DNA of 64,000 nt from Luidia sarsii (lineage: Eukaryota; Echinodermata; Asteroidea; Paxillosida; Luidiidae): NCBI GenBank assembly GCA_949987565.1, contig OX465107.1, positions 12,911,413 through 12,975,412 on the forward strand, in the 5' to 3' direction. The position numbers were made by a program, and so were the translations under genes. Below are positions 42,381 through 54,805 of this stretch, one piece after another. Every line of letters starts with the position of its first letter. Positions within the stretch are counted from its first letter, which is position 1. The notes below the pieces were generated by a model. The model was not told the origin of the DNA. It worked only from the letters and a program-made list of their open reading frames with translations, and did no database searches.

Positions 42381-45080
42381 GGCCCGCCCGCTCAGAGAGA
42401 TGCAGCCCGTCCGCTCTGCAGACAGATCCCTGCAGGTAGATGCCCCTCATCCAGTGCTGCTTGACTCTTTTTGAAGGAGCTGTCCAGAGAGGGGATACCT
42501 AGCTCGTCCCGCTCTCTATCATGAACCCTCCAACCCGGGTGAGGCTAGCGAAATAGGACGTCTGTTGAGAGGCGCACAATAGCGAAGGAACGGAGCCCAC
42601 TTTACGATGTTGTCATCCAGTGAAGTGTGAAACTTCTTTGAAGAGGAGGGTTAGTGTTGAGCCTCTCTCCTCCTCGGTGATTGGATAGCGCCAAGAGTAA
42701 TATGGAGGAGTTGTCATTTCTTAAACAAGAATTGTGGGGGGTTTGACGATTTCTGGTGGCATTGCTGATCGCTGGACCTTTTGCGAGCGGGGGACAGCAA
42801 GATGTCACTGCGAGGGATGTTGGCAGCATTCTCGGAAAATGAAATAGACTGAGTCTTTTCTGTGGATACTTGGCAGCAGCCGAACGACGAACGAGTGCCC
42901 CAGGAGTGAAACAGACACTGCCCCTTTAATGGACAGCACGGGTTGCTGCCCGACCTACCGAGATGCGCTGAGCCTGGCGACACTGTCATCATGTAGCACA
43001 GGGACGTCCCAGAGAGGAGTCAAGGTGCCAAGCTATATTAAAGGAGCTGCTTCAGGCCCAGAGTCCTGGCCCGATACATTTCCTTTTTGTGGATGGTTTT
43101 GGGTTTTTTTTTTGAGCTGCAGGTGACATATCAACTGTTTTGTTTTTCAAATGTAAATCGTTTTAGATTTATTATTTTTCCTAATAACATTTTAAAAAAG
43201 AAGATTTTAAACGTCATCCTCTAAACGGGCTCAAGACCCATCCAGTCTGAAGGTAGGACATTGGGGAAGGATTCAGACAAGAAAGGGACATTTTGCTGAA
43301 TGTTTTTAAAGAAAAAAGAATTTAAAAGAAAATGTGTTCCTTTTTTTATCCTCAAAATAGCTGGAGAGCAGAGCGCTAGAAACTAACCAGTGAAATGATC
43401 AGTACTACATGTATGTGACAAGTGTCACACTGCTTCCACGGGATCTTGTGTCAGTTTTTTTTTCTCTTGACCCAAGGCTAGGGCCCCTCATGTCAGGGGT
43501 CATTGCCGTGGCGACAGTGAGCTCTCTTCCCCTTTTGCGGGCATCACGGAGGAAGTGGCCAGCTTGCGGTTTCGGCTAGTTTCAAGTTTTTCGTTAACAA
43601 GAACGCAAATTGCAAGGCTTTGGGGAGAAAAAAAAATTTGAAGCTGAGCAAGAAGTGGAGATTTGTTCTTTTCCCGAAAAGAGAGACCATAGGCCTATCC
43701 TTTTTATCAGTGCAGCCATTGGAGCAAAACAAAATCCCTTTTTTTCTTTTAAACAATGCTGTACTCTCAAATGTGGGCACGGCATTTTGTTTGTAATTGA
43801 AGGCCACCATATCTGGGATGAAACTAGCAAAGGGAAGACCTGTGACATCACCATGTCAGGTTTGTATACTGAAACATTTACTTGACACAAATCTCACCAC
43901 TATTGGTTTAGTAACATCCCCAGTGGTTCCCTTCTTCCCCCCCCCCTTTCAAAACTGCCTGGACATTACTTCAGATTCATTTCAATCGTACCTCAGCTGA
44001 GGTAAGTAGCCGTGTTGCGGTCGAGAGTATAAGATTATGTAACCTACACGCATTATGCTCAGAAGTTTGGATTGATGGGCATTTGGGGATACTGCTCTAA
44101 AATCAAGAATGTTGTAAAACCAAAAGATGGGGTTAAATGGCAGCATTGACAAGCTACCCGAGCACTCGATGCATTTGTTTGCATATCTTTTTAATGAACA
44201 TGTACGTGTTTTTTTTTTAACAAGCTGGTGCAATATATCTGTACCGTTTTAACGACGACCACAGCAATTTCGGATTTGTATTTTTTTTTAAAGCATAACA
44301 AAGATGACTTGCAATCCGTGTGCATTTTCTTAGGGTGGATTTTCTTAAATATTCAGGAGCCCAGAGCTCCTGGATCTTTTTTCTTTGTTCCCTTAAAGCC
44401 GACCAACTTTTAAAAGAAAAAAAAAGAAGAAGACAGAACGAAGTGTATTTTTTAAACAAGATGCGGTTTAACGATGTACAGACTTTTTAATCGGTTCCTT
44501 GTAGCTTAGGTTTTTTTTTTATCATACAAGCAACTCCGTGATTTGTTAGTCGACAAAATGCCAGTCCACTCCAGATGTAGGCCCAGGGAGTGAGGAACGG
44601 GAGAGTTGTGTTCTTAAAACCCGAAAAAGTTCCGGAAAAGGTTGTCCATACCTCACTGAGAAACACGATACAGGCTCAGGGGATTTCTCCGAGTTTCCAT
44701 GCATGTACATGGAATTTAGTAGAAATTTCAGGCCAGTATGTCGTTAACAAGACAAAGTCCTAACAAAGAGGTAATCTTGGAGGATAAGATTTGTTTTCAG
44801 GGACGTGAATTGAGGTAAAAGAAAAATGCACAACCAAATACATAAGAGAGGACACATTTCGATTTGATGTTTTAGTTTGTACAGTAGACAATGTCGATGA
44901 AACACTACCACAGTAAGCCGCCTGTACGTAACCATCTTTTCGATTTTTATTTGTATTAGAAATAAAAGCAAAGACAAAAAAACCATCTAACAAATTCTTC
45001 CTGCGCATATAGTACTGAATTTATGTTAATACTACTTTTAACGTGTAATAAATTTTAATTAGTTATGTTTAGTATCTGAA
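42381..45080 (+). other. EGFR: ErbB 3' UTR, proximal part (candidate)
   Basis: No long coding frame follows the stop. The sequence turns AT-rich with T and A runs. AATAAA hexamers occur at 44961-44966 and 45047-45052, so a UTR of about 2.7 kb is a reasonable minimum. Further AATAAA copies at 47762 and 48526 could serve longer forms. The extent is inference. Confidence 0.5.
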
Positions 45081-45224
45081 CTGCTGCAAAAGTGAGGAAC
45101 GATTGGTTTAATTTATTAATTCTCTTTAATTGGTGTGTACATTCATCCCGAGAAGTAATTGCCTTTGAGTGACCAGCCCAGTGTCCCAGCCAAATAGTGT
45201 CCACTAATTAGCATATTGAGACCT

Positions 45225-45300
45225 GATTGGCTATGCGTCGTGGACGTCACATAATTATGCCAGCTTGAGTGCCTTATATACGTACGAGGGCAGTGCACCA
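45225..45300 (+). promoter_or_regulatory. Promoter-like cluster: CCAAT, CRE-like, TATA
   Basis: Within 60 bp: ATTGGCT (reverse CCAAT, 45226-45232), GACGTCAC (CRE-like, 45243-45250) and TTATATA (45274-45280), in the usual order and near-usual spacing for a start near 45.3 kb. A 65-codon frame opens at ATG 45368. No product can be named, and such clusters arise by chance in AT-rich DNA. Confidence 0.25.
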
Positions 45301-48300
45301 CGCGTAAGCCTACATCTACATGTAGGCTTTTTGCTCGGACACTATTTGGCAACGGGCACTTTTTGGCATGACGCCGGAAATAAACAAAAACCTGTCATTT
45401 TTCTTGTCATTTTGTTCATCCGACCGAGGACCAACTTCTTGGAATCTGTTGCAATCAGATAAAGAGAACGTTTCCCAGTTCTGTGGGTCACGTCCCAGAC
45501 ATCTCCGGGTGGAGCTGAACAGACGGTCCGGTGCTAGGCCAATTGTAGCGAGCTTGGGAAGGTAGTGGGTGTGGAATAGCTACTCAGATCCATGTCCGTG
45601 CCCTGAAATCCGTCATCGATTAAACTGTGATGTGACTGGTCTCATCTCCTCCCGATCTGGTGGCTTAGCCTACTAACTGCCAGTGTGGAATAACGTATGT
45701 TTTGTGATGCTGTTCACAGATAATATTTGTCAAGCAATTGATTCAAAAATGTTCACAATTTTCAAAATAAGAGCTGATATTGTGTGATAATAAGTCAAAC
45801 AAACAACGATAATAATACTCTTTGAAGATACCAACAACAAGGTTATACTTTGGTAGGCCTATTTTCCAGGTCACCTTCCATATTTCCTGGAAATTAGGAT
45901 TCCATGCTCAAACGATTACTGCCGATTGCTACCAAAAATACCCGCATTTTCGAGAAAAGTAGCAAGTTTGAGATTCCACGAAATCAAGCCTAGCAAATGG
46001 CAATTACTTGAGTCGCCGGTGTAGTCTTGTTTCAAGCCGTCCCTCATTAGGCCTACTATCTTACAACGGCATCGTTCCAATCGAGTTGGCGCGTGCACTT
46101 CTAATAGACCCCTCACTTCTAATAGACCCAACTCATGCATATTCATAAGCCAATGATAACACGTCGATTTCAGCATATGATAATTAAAGGCTATGATTTA
46201 ACTTGACAGGGCATCGCCCCTCATTTCCGTGTACAAAATTGATGTATTCATGAATACACCGGTCATCATTGTAAATACTCTCTTCTGTAAAGAACTTGCC
46301 GTTGTGCCATCTTTCTGCCTCATCTTATAGTCTCGGCGTGGTTAGAGCACCCATATTGCACTAAACAAAACATCAACTTGCAAATTTGAAATACACCATG
46401 GATGCACGTGCAATACATGTAAAAGTACGTGTACACTACATTGCTTTTGATAATGCACCCTTTGGCTCTTTTGTACATAGATTTCCGCCATTCGAAACTA
46501 TGCATCAGTGGTACGTGATTCATTGAAGCTCTTCCAATAAAGACATTGCAATGTTTATTTTTCTTGTTTTCCTGCAACTGATGGCAGGGAACGTCAGTCA
46601 CAAGACCGGTAGCACGGCCAGTAAACAAATTCTGCATTGCAATTGATGGCAGTTTTGTGTGTTATTGAAAAGCACATCCCACCTTCCTTTACGTGTACAG
46701 TGTATAGGTACATCTCTCCGCCCAGCGATGGCCTTCTCCATCCGGCCATGGTCTCTGGGTTTCAGTCACTTCCGAAGAAAACAACACTTTCAACTATTGG
46801 CCGCAGTAGGCCTATAAGCGTAGACAGATTTGTATGATACCACATATTATTCACAGTAGACTATTGTTAACGCCAGTCATTAGAGTGTATCTCCTAACCC
46901 ACCTAAATGCATGTATGATGGTTGTGTCTCTGGCTAGGGCTGGCAATAGCGCGCCTCCCCACGGGCAGCTGCCGAGCTAGGGACTGCATGCCTCTTGCAT
47001 AGACTTATGCATTACTGCCAGTCACAGCCGTAACCGGAACACGAGGCCAGACTATGACTAGAGTATTTTTGTATTTAAACTAATGAGTCTTGGTATAGTT
47101 TCGTTGATTCACGTGTTAACATTTCTGGACAATATTTTGTTATTCTTCGCGTGTGAATTACTCAATATATGATTATTACTAAGCAATCATTTCCTACAAG
47201 AAAAATCAATGATACTGCGTAATTCACGTATCTTTTCTTAAAGATGTTAAATTTAAAACTATATTTTATTGATATTATTTGTGAATTTAGTTTTTGCTTG
47301 CAAGCATGACTTAGGCTAATGTGGGAAAGGCACAGAAGTGCATAGAGGTACCGGTAGTTATTCTATTCTTTGCAGGGGGTGACTTGTTTGGATTTTTCAT
47401 AATTGAAACTGTATAAAATAATGATTTCATCCACATATTATTTGTTAAAAAGGAGAGTCTTGTTTTTCGGAAAGCTAACTTCCATTTCACGGTCACCAAG
47501 CTGCAGATGTGCATATCCATTGATTATCAGAGGAAAATTCTTATAAATGAAAGTGTATACATTGTTTTCTGTTCATTCTCAGGATATGCACTATTTGAAA
47601 CGAGGATATATATTTTTTTTTTGAAATTTTGTTGTAATCTTTCTTTTCCTTTTGTAATTTATTTTCATTTGCCTTTAAGTTTGTGTAACGGTTTGAAAGC
47701 TGAAAAAAATGATGCGAGAAATCATTTTTGTGGCTGTTCTTGCAGTATTATTTGATCGCAAAATAAACGAAAGAAGTACTATATCCGTAAAAGCAATCGT
47801 CACTTCAAGACGGAATGATTGGAGGCTGTATCGAACAGTTTGAGATTGACTGTCGATTGAATTATTTCGAATGCATTATCGTACTAAATCAGTAATGGGT
47901 ATTTTTGCTTTGTGTTCAATGCGTTAACATGTTAGAAAGCGATACCCCCTCCTCAACTTACATGGAAATCAGGCATACCAAGTGAGTTGTGTGACCATGG
48001 CATGGCCAAGATTGATTGGACGTTTTCGGTCCATCCATTCGGCAACCCCTTGACTTTTTATTAGATTTATGCCATGTCCTTCAGAAACTGTAGATGAAAC
48101 TTGACTTCTGAGGTGTAAGAATATGGCAATTCATCTCAGAATAAGTCATTTTTTTGGCAGAGGATGAGAACCTTCTCAATCCCTGGCTCAAAATTGTTCC
48201 AGTTGTGGTAGTAAAGGAAATCCAAAAACGCTCCTAATGTTGACAGTATCTATTTTAATTGCAATGATTTTGTTTTGTTTTGTATCATAATCGTGATAAA

Positions 48301-48319
48301 TTTTCTTTGTGTATCATAG

Positions 48320-48388
48320 ACGCTGAATGGCTCTAAGCTACCCACTGCCATTGATGAGGAAAAAAAGAGGAAGGAAAACGGAGGATGA
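48320..48388 (+). CDS. Possible small terminal exon, weak
   Basis: TATCATAG at 48312-48319 could be an acceptor, followed by 22 sense codons ending DEEKKRKENGG and TGA, with AATAAA 140 bp downstream. The local composition looks coding, but no partner exon was found. Could be chance. Confidence 0.15.
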   Translation, partial: TLNGSKLPTAIDEEKKRKENGG

Positions 48389-48599
48389 TTTATCAATTAT
48401 CATTTTTTTTAATTTTACGAACTTAAAATGTTAAGGTGTCTACCGTTGAGTTTTCTCGTGTACATTTGTTGTTGACTGTGTTATCTCTTGCTAAAACAGT
48501 GGCTTTGACCTTTCTACATCTTATGAATAAACATATTCTAGTTGCGTGTATATATCATTTCAAAAACAGCAAGAATGTCTCCGAGTCTTTGTGATTTCT

Positions 48600-48745
48600 T
48601 TGTGAATCGAACAATCGGTCGATCAATCGATCAGATGAAATAACCAATAAATTGATTCAATTTATTGAATTAACAAGCAATCCTATCAATCAACTAATCA
48701 ATCGATCAGTCAATCAATCAAGCAATTAATCTAACAATCGATCAA
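48600..48745 (+). repeat. AATC-type simple repeat
   Basis: Imperfect AATCAATCGATCAATC runs. Confidence 0.75.
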
Positions 48746-48779
48746 ACCAACGCCCGTTTCCGTGAAAATCTGTGTACTT

Positions 48780-49076
48780 CTGTGTACCGTACAAATGCGG
48801 CCCCTACCCCCTAGATGCGATATTTGTTTCCGTACCACATAAACGCTATGGGCCCATGTGTACAAACAAAGTATGAAGAATTGAGTCTCAGGTTACTCAG
48901 ATTGTTCACGCAAGTTGTATTCTCTGTGCAGAAAGCCTATCCCTAGCTTTATCTTCAACTCGTATAGCCCCCTCCCCCATCCCGTAAATTGATTGTGCAC
49001 AAACATATGGGCCCATAGCATTTATGTGGTACAAAAAAAATCGGACATATTATGAAAAAATTTGTACGGCATACAG
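48780..49076 (+). mobile_element. MITE-like inverted repeat element
   Basis: Outer ends CTGTGTACCGTACAAAT and (reversed) CTGTATGCCGTACAAATT. Inner arms GTACCACATAAACGCTATGG / GTACCACATAAATGCTATGG, each followed by GCCCAT. About 297 bp, noncoding interior. Confidence 0.85.
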
Positions 49077-49669
49077 TTAGGTAGCCAAGCACATTATGGC
49101 GAGCAAAGGTGACATTTAATATTATGAAATAGCAACGTATCTACTGTTCAAATAGATTTAATATAGATATCTCTACTATTCATAAAATGTACATCAATAT
49201 TGATAGAGATCATCTCCATTTCGGTATTAAGACTTTCTTTGCGCACCATACTTTGTACAAGTTTGCGTAAGAGCCTGCTTTCTTCACTCACACAATTCTG
49301 GCCAATTTTTCGGCAAAGCGTAAACCTTCCGTTTGGCTGTAAAAAATGCACCATATCGGTGACTCCAATCCGCAGGCAAACATGTCAAGGGAAGGATTTT
49401 CGAACAATATTTATTGGTTGGCGTTTAAAAAGTGGTGTTTAAAGATTGGATATCAGTGTGGCCATGGAGGACCATGGTTTGGCACATGTGATTTTTAATA
49501 ATATGTTAATGTTATGTTCTATCATCACACCTGTCAATGTCATACAGTAGGCCAACTTGGACATTCTGAATCAGTGAATGTTTTCCCTGCATAATACGAG
49601 AGGGTGAATACTGAGAGAGAGGTGGAGAGAGAGCGAGCTGAAGAAACTTTTGACAAAAGTCAAACTACC

Positions 49670-49745
49670 GTGGCGAATTTGCGTTCCCGCAACCCGCCAT
49701 CTTTTCGAAGGGCCCGCCGATCATTGCGGGGGGGGGGGGGGGTGC
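49670..49745 (+). repeat. Block shared with the 30582 MITE interior
   Basis: CGTTCCCGCAACCCGCCATC, TTTTCGAAGGGCCCGCC and a G run match 30722-30775. Probably another copy of that element family without its ends. Confidence 0.6.
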
Positions 49746-51704
49746 GGGTGACATCACAACGGAGACAACCCCGTCTGATTGGTCAATTAGGCTTGTTCAA
49801 TCATTTCAATTTTAACTAAAAATAATAATCGCCATTTTGAAAATTTTATACCTTAATGTGTGAAAAAAATGTATATCTTTGCATAAATTATGTAAGGATA
49901 GCAAATTCCATCAAGTGGTCGCGCAACAGCGCCACCAAGCGACGACACGCCATTCCCAACAATGTGCCTGTACCTCGTTGGTCGATCGTCGTGCACCGCT
50001 TGCTAATTACAGGTAAAATCCTTCTTTTATCTCATAGAACACCAATAAAAAGGGAATCTTTTGTAAAACTAGGAACCATAGCACAAATAAAAAGGTAGAT
50101 GGGCTGTCTATTTTTGTGCAAACTTGGAATAAACTATGATTTTACGTCCCGTTTTCCGTTACGAGGCAAAGTTAATGGAGGCCCTCTTGCGGCCAAGTTG
50201 AGACAGTGGCGTTGTGTGTCTTGTCAGATTGTAATAATTTCGTATGTTTACCACCATTTCTGGTCCAAAGCTCCGATACGTCCGTAATTTGATTATTTTG
50301 TATGTATAATTATAGCCAATTCCTGAGAGTGTTATCTTTAATTTCTAGGTCATGACATTACTTCAATAGATAACAACAGTTTTTCAATGATGTAGCCCAA
50401 GAATTTCAATTATTGGATACAATCCCTGAAATTAGTGTTTTCAGAGAGCAATCCCTCGTCTCATACAGCATGTAACTGACCCCAAATCACTTAAATTTTC
50501 TTAATGAACTATATAAATGGAGGAGAGATTTGCAATGAAGTTGGGCCTTACCCACTGGTAACTCCTTCTCGTAGGTAACCCTCTCCAAGATATTTATGAT
50601 TGATTGACGTATATTTGCCTAGGGTCTGACTGGTGCTTGATGTTAAATGTTAATACTTACGTCACTTCTTTTTTTTCTCTCTTTTCTTTGTCATTGTAAT
50701 TGTTAGATTGATTCCCACCTGTGTGCATGTCTCTCCTTGGTTGCTGGTCGTGCACCGCTTGCTGATTACAGAATAACACAAGGAGTATCCTCGAATCCTC
50801 GACGTGTTGATGGGTGTGGTTTCATTCCCTGCATCCACCAGCAGTCCCCATCCGGCCTCCACACATATTTTTGTCTTTTCGCTTTGATCACTAGTAGAAT
50901 TATGCGTGGGGATTGCGTATTGTCTCAAACTCTCGATCTACAAACACTTTTACACGTGTTAGCGAAGCCGTGTGTAGCCACAAAGCTCTATAAAATGTTG
51001 CAGTTCTGTTCAATCAAAAACCGTGGGAATACTTTGAGGGAGACTAGGAAGGACATTTGATTTATTTTGATCTGTGTTAGATGCGTTAAAAAGAAATTTG
51101 ACCTTTGACCTTAACCACCTCATACTGATTCAAGAGGTTTCATTTGCGTTCTTCAACAAGGGTTTAGGGTTAAGAGGTCAACAAAATGTTTAAAGTCGTT
51201 CACAGATATGAAGACAAGGTATTGGTGCAGTAATTCATGCTGTGTTTGAATGATTTAACTATGCTCTATTCTGGTTTTAATGACATTTCATAGATGGTCA
51301 GTGGATGGTGAGATTGAAATAAGAATATTCCTCTGTACAGTAAATTAACATGTTTCATGTTTCATTCGTTTGTTTCAAGTACATTAATAACTCATATGTT
51401 TTCGTTTACAATGTTACTTTTAGTATTTCGGACATTCAGATCCAAACGATTGGCCAAGTTCCTTGTAGTTCCATCCCACTGAGATGATATTCATTGCCAT
51501 AACATTAAAACACATTCTGCTCGTGATTGGCTAAATTAGTTAATTTTTTTTATGGTACCCACAAAATGGGGACTTAAGAAAAACATGTCAATTTCACTTT
51601 AGAAATCACGATGGTAAATTTTGTATTTGAAACTTCATTCCTACTTGTACATGTAGTTGGAACTGTTGACATACTGTAGATAGCAGTTTTTGTACTTATA
51701 TATT
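49746..51704. other. Intergenic, AT-rich
   Basis: No gene supported. The motif CGTCGTGCACCGCTTGCTAA near 49988 recurs as GGTCGTGCACCGCTTGCTGA near 50745, so part of it is repetitive. Confidence 0.5.
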
Positions 51705-52022
51705 GTTTGTACTTATATTATTTTCTTTTAACTTTCAATGCGATGCTTTATATATTAGTTCCAAGTATTTTAAGTAAGAAGGATGTGTTGGTGTAGCGGA
51801 TACACTCGCTAACTTCTAACTTGGTGACCCGAGTTCGAGTCCTGGCGATGTGAGGGTCCATGTTTTGTTTGTACTTATATATTTTCTTTTAACTTTCAAT
51901 ACGATGCTTTATATATTAGTTCCAAGTATTTTAAGTAAGAAGGATGTGTTGGTGTAGCGGATACACTCGCTAACTTCTAACTTGGTGACCCGAGTTCGAG
52001 TCCTGGCGATGTCAGGGTCCTT
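51705..52022 (+). repeat. 162-bp direct duplication containing a tRNA-like module
   Basis: Copies start at 51705 and 51867. Each has TTCTTTTAACTTTCAAT, AAGTATTTTAAGTAAGAAGG and a tRNA-like part: TGGTGTAGCGGATACACTCG (A-box-like) and GAGTTCGAGTCC (B box). Too irregular for a working tRNA. Confidence 0.9.
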
Positions 52023-52159
52023 GTTCGAGTTTCAAATTAAATAAATAATGGCTTTTAACTTTTTTTTCAACATCGAACCTGTCTTAAAAAGGGTAAAATT
52101 CCATTTTATTTTATTTTATCTAGTGGGGTAGAGGGGGCGCCACAGGTCTCCGAACCGCC

Positions 52160-52260
52160 GCGGGTTGGTGATCTGGGGAGGCCAGGGATTCTGGAGAGGC
52201 CGGGTGATCTGGGGAGGCCGGTTGATCTGGGGAGGCCTGGGTTTCTGGGAAGACCTGCAT
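52160..52260 (+). repeat. 18-bp minisatellite
   Basis: Five copies of GATCTGGGGAGGCCGGTT variants. It sits beside a - strand tRNA-like block with B box GGTTCGATCCC (about 52262-52278). Confidence 0.85.
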
Positions 52261-52420
52261 CCACCCGGGATCGAACCCTCGGCCTGGAGGTTCCCAGTCG
52301 AGCCACTGAACCTCTAGCCTCATGAGTCCCGCCCACCCACCCTTAAAAAACCAATCTATTTAAACCTTCGGTTACCTTAATAGAATTAAAAAACATTAAA
52401 TTCAAAACACGACTTCCACG

Positions 52421-54130
52421 GGGATCGAACCTGTAACCTTGAGGTTACAGACCCTGGGACACCCACGACACGCCATACGCACCAGTTAACTTTTGGTCGA
52501 AATTTCAGATACTTATAGGTTGGGTTTGTACTTGGTAATTTGAAGAAGAAAAATGTTACGTTACATCTCTGGGGATCGAACCTGCAACCTTGAAGTTACA
52601 GACCCTGGGACACCCACGACACGCCATACGCACCAGTTAACTTTTGGTCGAAATTTCAGATACTTATAGGTTGGGTTTGTACTTGGTAATTTGAAGAAGA
52701 AAAATTTTACGTTACATCTCTGGGGATCGAACCTGCAACCTTGAAGTTACAGACCCTGGGACACCCACGACACGCCATGCCCACAAGTTGTTTTTTGTTT
52801 TAAATTTCAGATACTTATAGGTTGGGTTTGTACTTGGTAATTTGAAGAAGAAAAATGTTACGTTACATCTCTGGGGATCGAACCTGCAACCTTGAAGTTA
52901 CAGACCCTGGGACACCCACGACACGCCATGCGCACCAGTTGACTTTTGGTCGAAATTTCAGATACTTATAGGTTGGGTTTGTACTTGGTAATTTGAAGAA
53001 GAAAACAATTAATGTAACGTTACATCCCAGGGGATCGAACCTGCAACCTTGAAGTTACAGACCCTGGGACACCCACGACACGCCATGCGCACCAGTTGAC
53101 TTTTGGTCAAAATTTCAGATACTTATAGGTTGGGTTTGTACTTGGTAATTTGAAGAAGAAAAATGTACTATTGCATCCGTGGGGATCGAACCTGCAACCT
53201 TGAGGTAACAGACCCTGGGACACCCACGACACGCCATGCGCACCAGATGAATTTTCGTTCAAATTTCAGATACTTAAAGGTTGGGTTTGTACTTGGTAAT
53301 TTGAAGAAGAAAAATGTTACGTTACATCTAGCTCTGGGGATCGAACCTGCAACCTTGAAGTTACAGACCCTGGTACACCCACGACACGCCATGCGCACCA
53401 GTTGACTTTAGTCTAAATTTCAGATACTTATAGGTTGGGTTTGTACTTGGTAATTTGAAGAAGAAAAATGTACTATTGCATCCCTGGGGATCGAACCTGC
53501 AACCTTGCGGTAACAGACCCTGGGACACCCACGACACGCCATGCGCACCAGATGAATTTTCGTTCAAATTTCAGATACTTATAGGTTAGGTTTGTACTTG
53601 GTAATTTGAAGAAGAAAACAATTAATGTAACGTTAACTCCCAGGGGATCGAACCTGCAACCTTGAAGTTACAGACCCTGGGACACCCACGACACGCCATG
53701 CGCACCAGTTGACTTTTGGTCGAAATTTCAGATACTTATAGGTTGGGTTTGTACTTGGTAATTTGAAGAAGAAAACAATTAATGTAACGTTACATCCCAG
53801 GGGATCGAACCTGCAACCTTGAAGTTACAGACCCTGGGACACCCACGACACGCCATGCGCACCAGTTGACTTTTGGTCGAAATTTCAGATACTTATAGGT
53901 TGGGTTTGTACTTGGTAATTTGAAGAAGAAAAATCTAACTGTTGCATCCCTGGGGATCGAACCTGCAACCTTGAGGTAACAGACCCTGGGACACCCACGC
54001 CACGCCATGCGCACCAGATGAATTTTCGTTCAATTTCAGATACTTATTGGTTGGGTTTGTACTTGGTAATTTGAAGAATAACAAAAATAATGTAACGTTA
54101 CATCCCATGGGATCGAACCTGCAACCTAGA
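52421..54130 (-). repeat. Tandem array of 12 tRNA-derived units of 150-157 bp
   Basis: GGGATCGAACCTGCAACCTT occurs at 52421, 52572, 52723, 52874, 53031, 53182, 53337, 53487, 53644, 53801, 53953 and 54109. Read on the - strand each unit holds GGCGTGTCGTGGGTGTCCC, AGGGTCTGTAACTTCAAGG and B box GGTTCGATCCC, a degenerate tRNA. The linker has TACTTATAGGTTGGGTTTGT, ACTTGGTAATTTGAAGAAG. Two linker variants (with and without ACAATTAATGTAACG) interleave, showing higher-order duplication. Confidence 0.93.
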
Positions 54131-54464
54131 CCTTTGACCTCATTCAAATGATCTAATTAACAATGTTTGTTCTGATTTTTTTTTGTTATTTAATGTTGTA
54201 TTATTCACATTTCAAAGGATTCATCAATAGAAAAATGGTTTTATTTCAATCAATCAAAATACAATGTGCCGTGTTGTACCCAGTGGCAGTAGTATACTAG
54301 TCAGTACATGTACATGTCGGTAGCTGGCTATACAACGTTACGATTTCAGCGCGAAAAGTACGTCATATCCCTCCCAGGGAAAAGATTACTGTACACATGC
54401 AGCACCCTCAATAATCGGACATTCTCCTCGCTGCACGGCGATTAAACATTCCGTCGGCTTAAAC

Positions 54465-54805
54465 AAAAAGTCCAGTGGGAACGCGCGGTAGACTAGCATT
54501 CAGAAATGTCACGGTAAGTTACCGGTACCGCGTGGCCGCGGTAGAAAAAGTCCAGTGGGAACGCGCGGTAGACTGACATTCAGGAATGTCACGGTAAGTT
54601 ACCGCGTGGCCGCGGTAGAAAAAGTCCAATGGGAACGCGCGGTAGACTTCTAGCATTCAGGAATGTCGCGGTAAGTTATCGCGTGGCCGCGGTAGAAAAA
54701 GTCCAGTCGGAACGCGCGGTAGACTGACATTCAGGAATGTCACGGTAAGTTACCGCGTGGCCGCGGTAGAAAAAGTCCAGTGGAAAGACTGTTCCCACTG
54801 GACTT
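54465..54805 (+). repeat. CpG-rich 74-80 bp tandem repeat
   Basis: Units start at 54465, 54545, 54619, 54696 and 54770: AAAAAGTCCAGTGGGAACGC, GCGGTAGAC, CATTCAGGAATG, CACGGTAAGTTACCG, CGTGGCCGCGGTAG. Closed by GTTCCCACTGGACTT, the reverse of the unit start. The units are full of small palindromes. Confidence 0.92.

Larger units (their letters stand above)
45081..48550 (+). other. AT-rich stretch: distal 3' UTR or intergenic
   Basis: No convincing gene. It holds AT-rich unique sequence, a promoter-like cluster at about 45.23-45.30 kb, a possible 22-codon exon at 48320-48388, and AATAAA at 47762-47767 and 48526-48531. The last could end a long ErbB transcript or a separate one. Confidence 0.4.
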
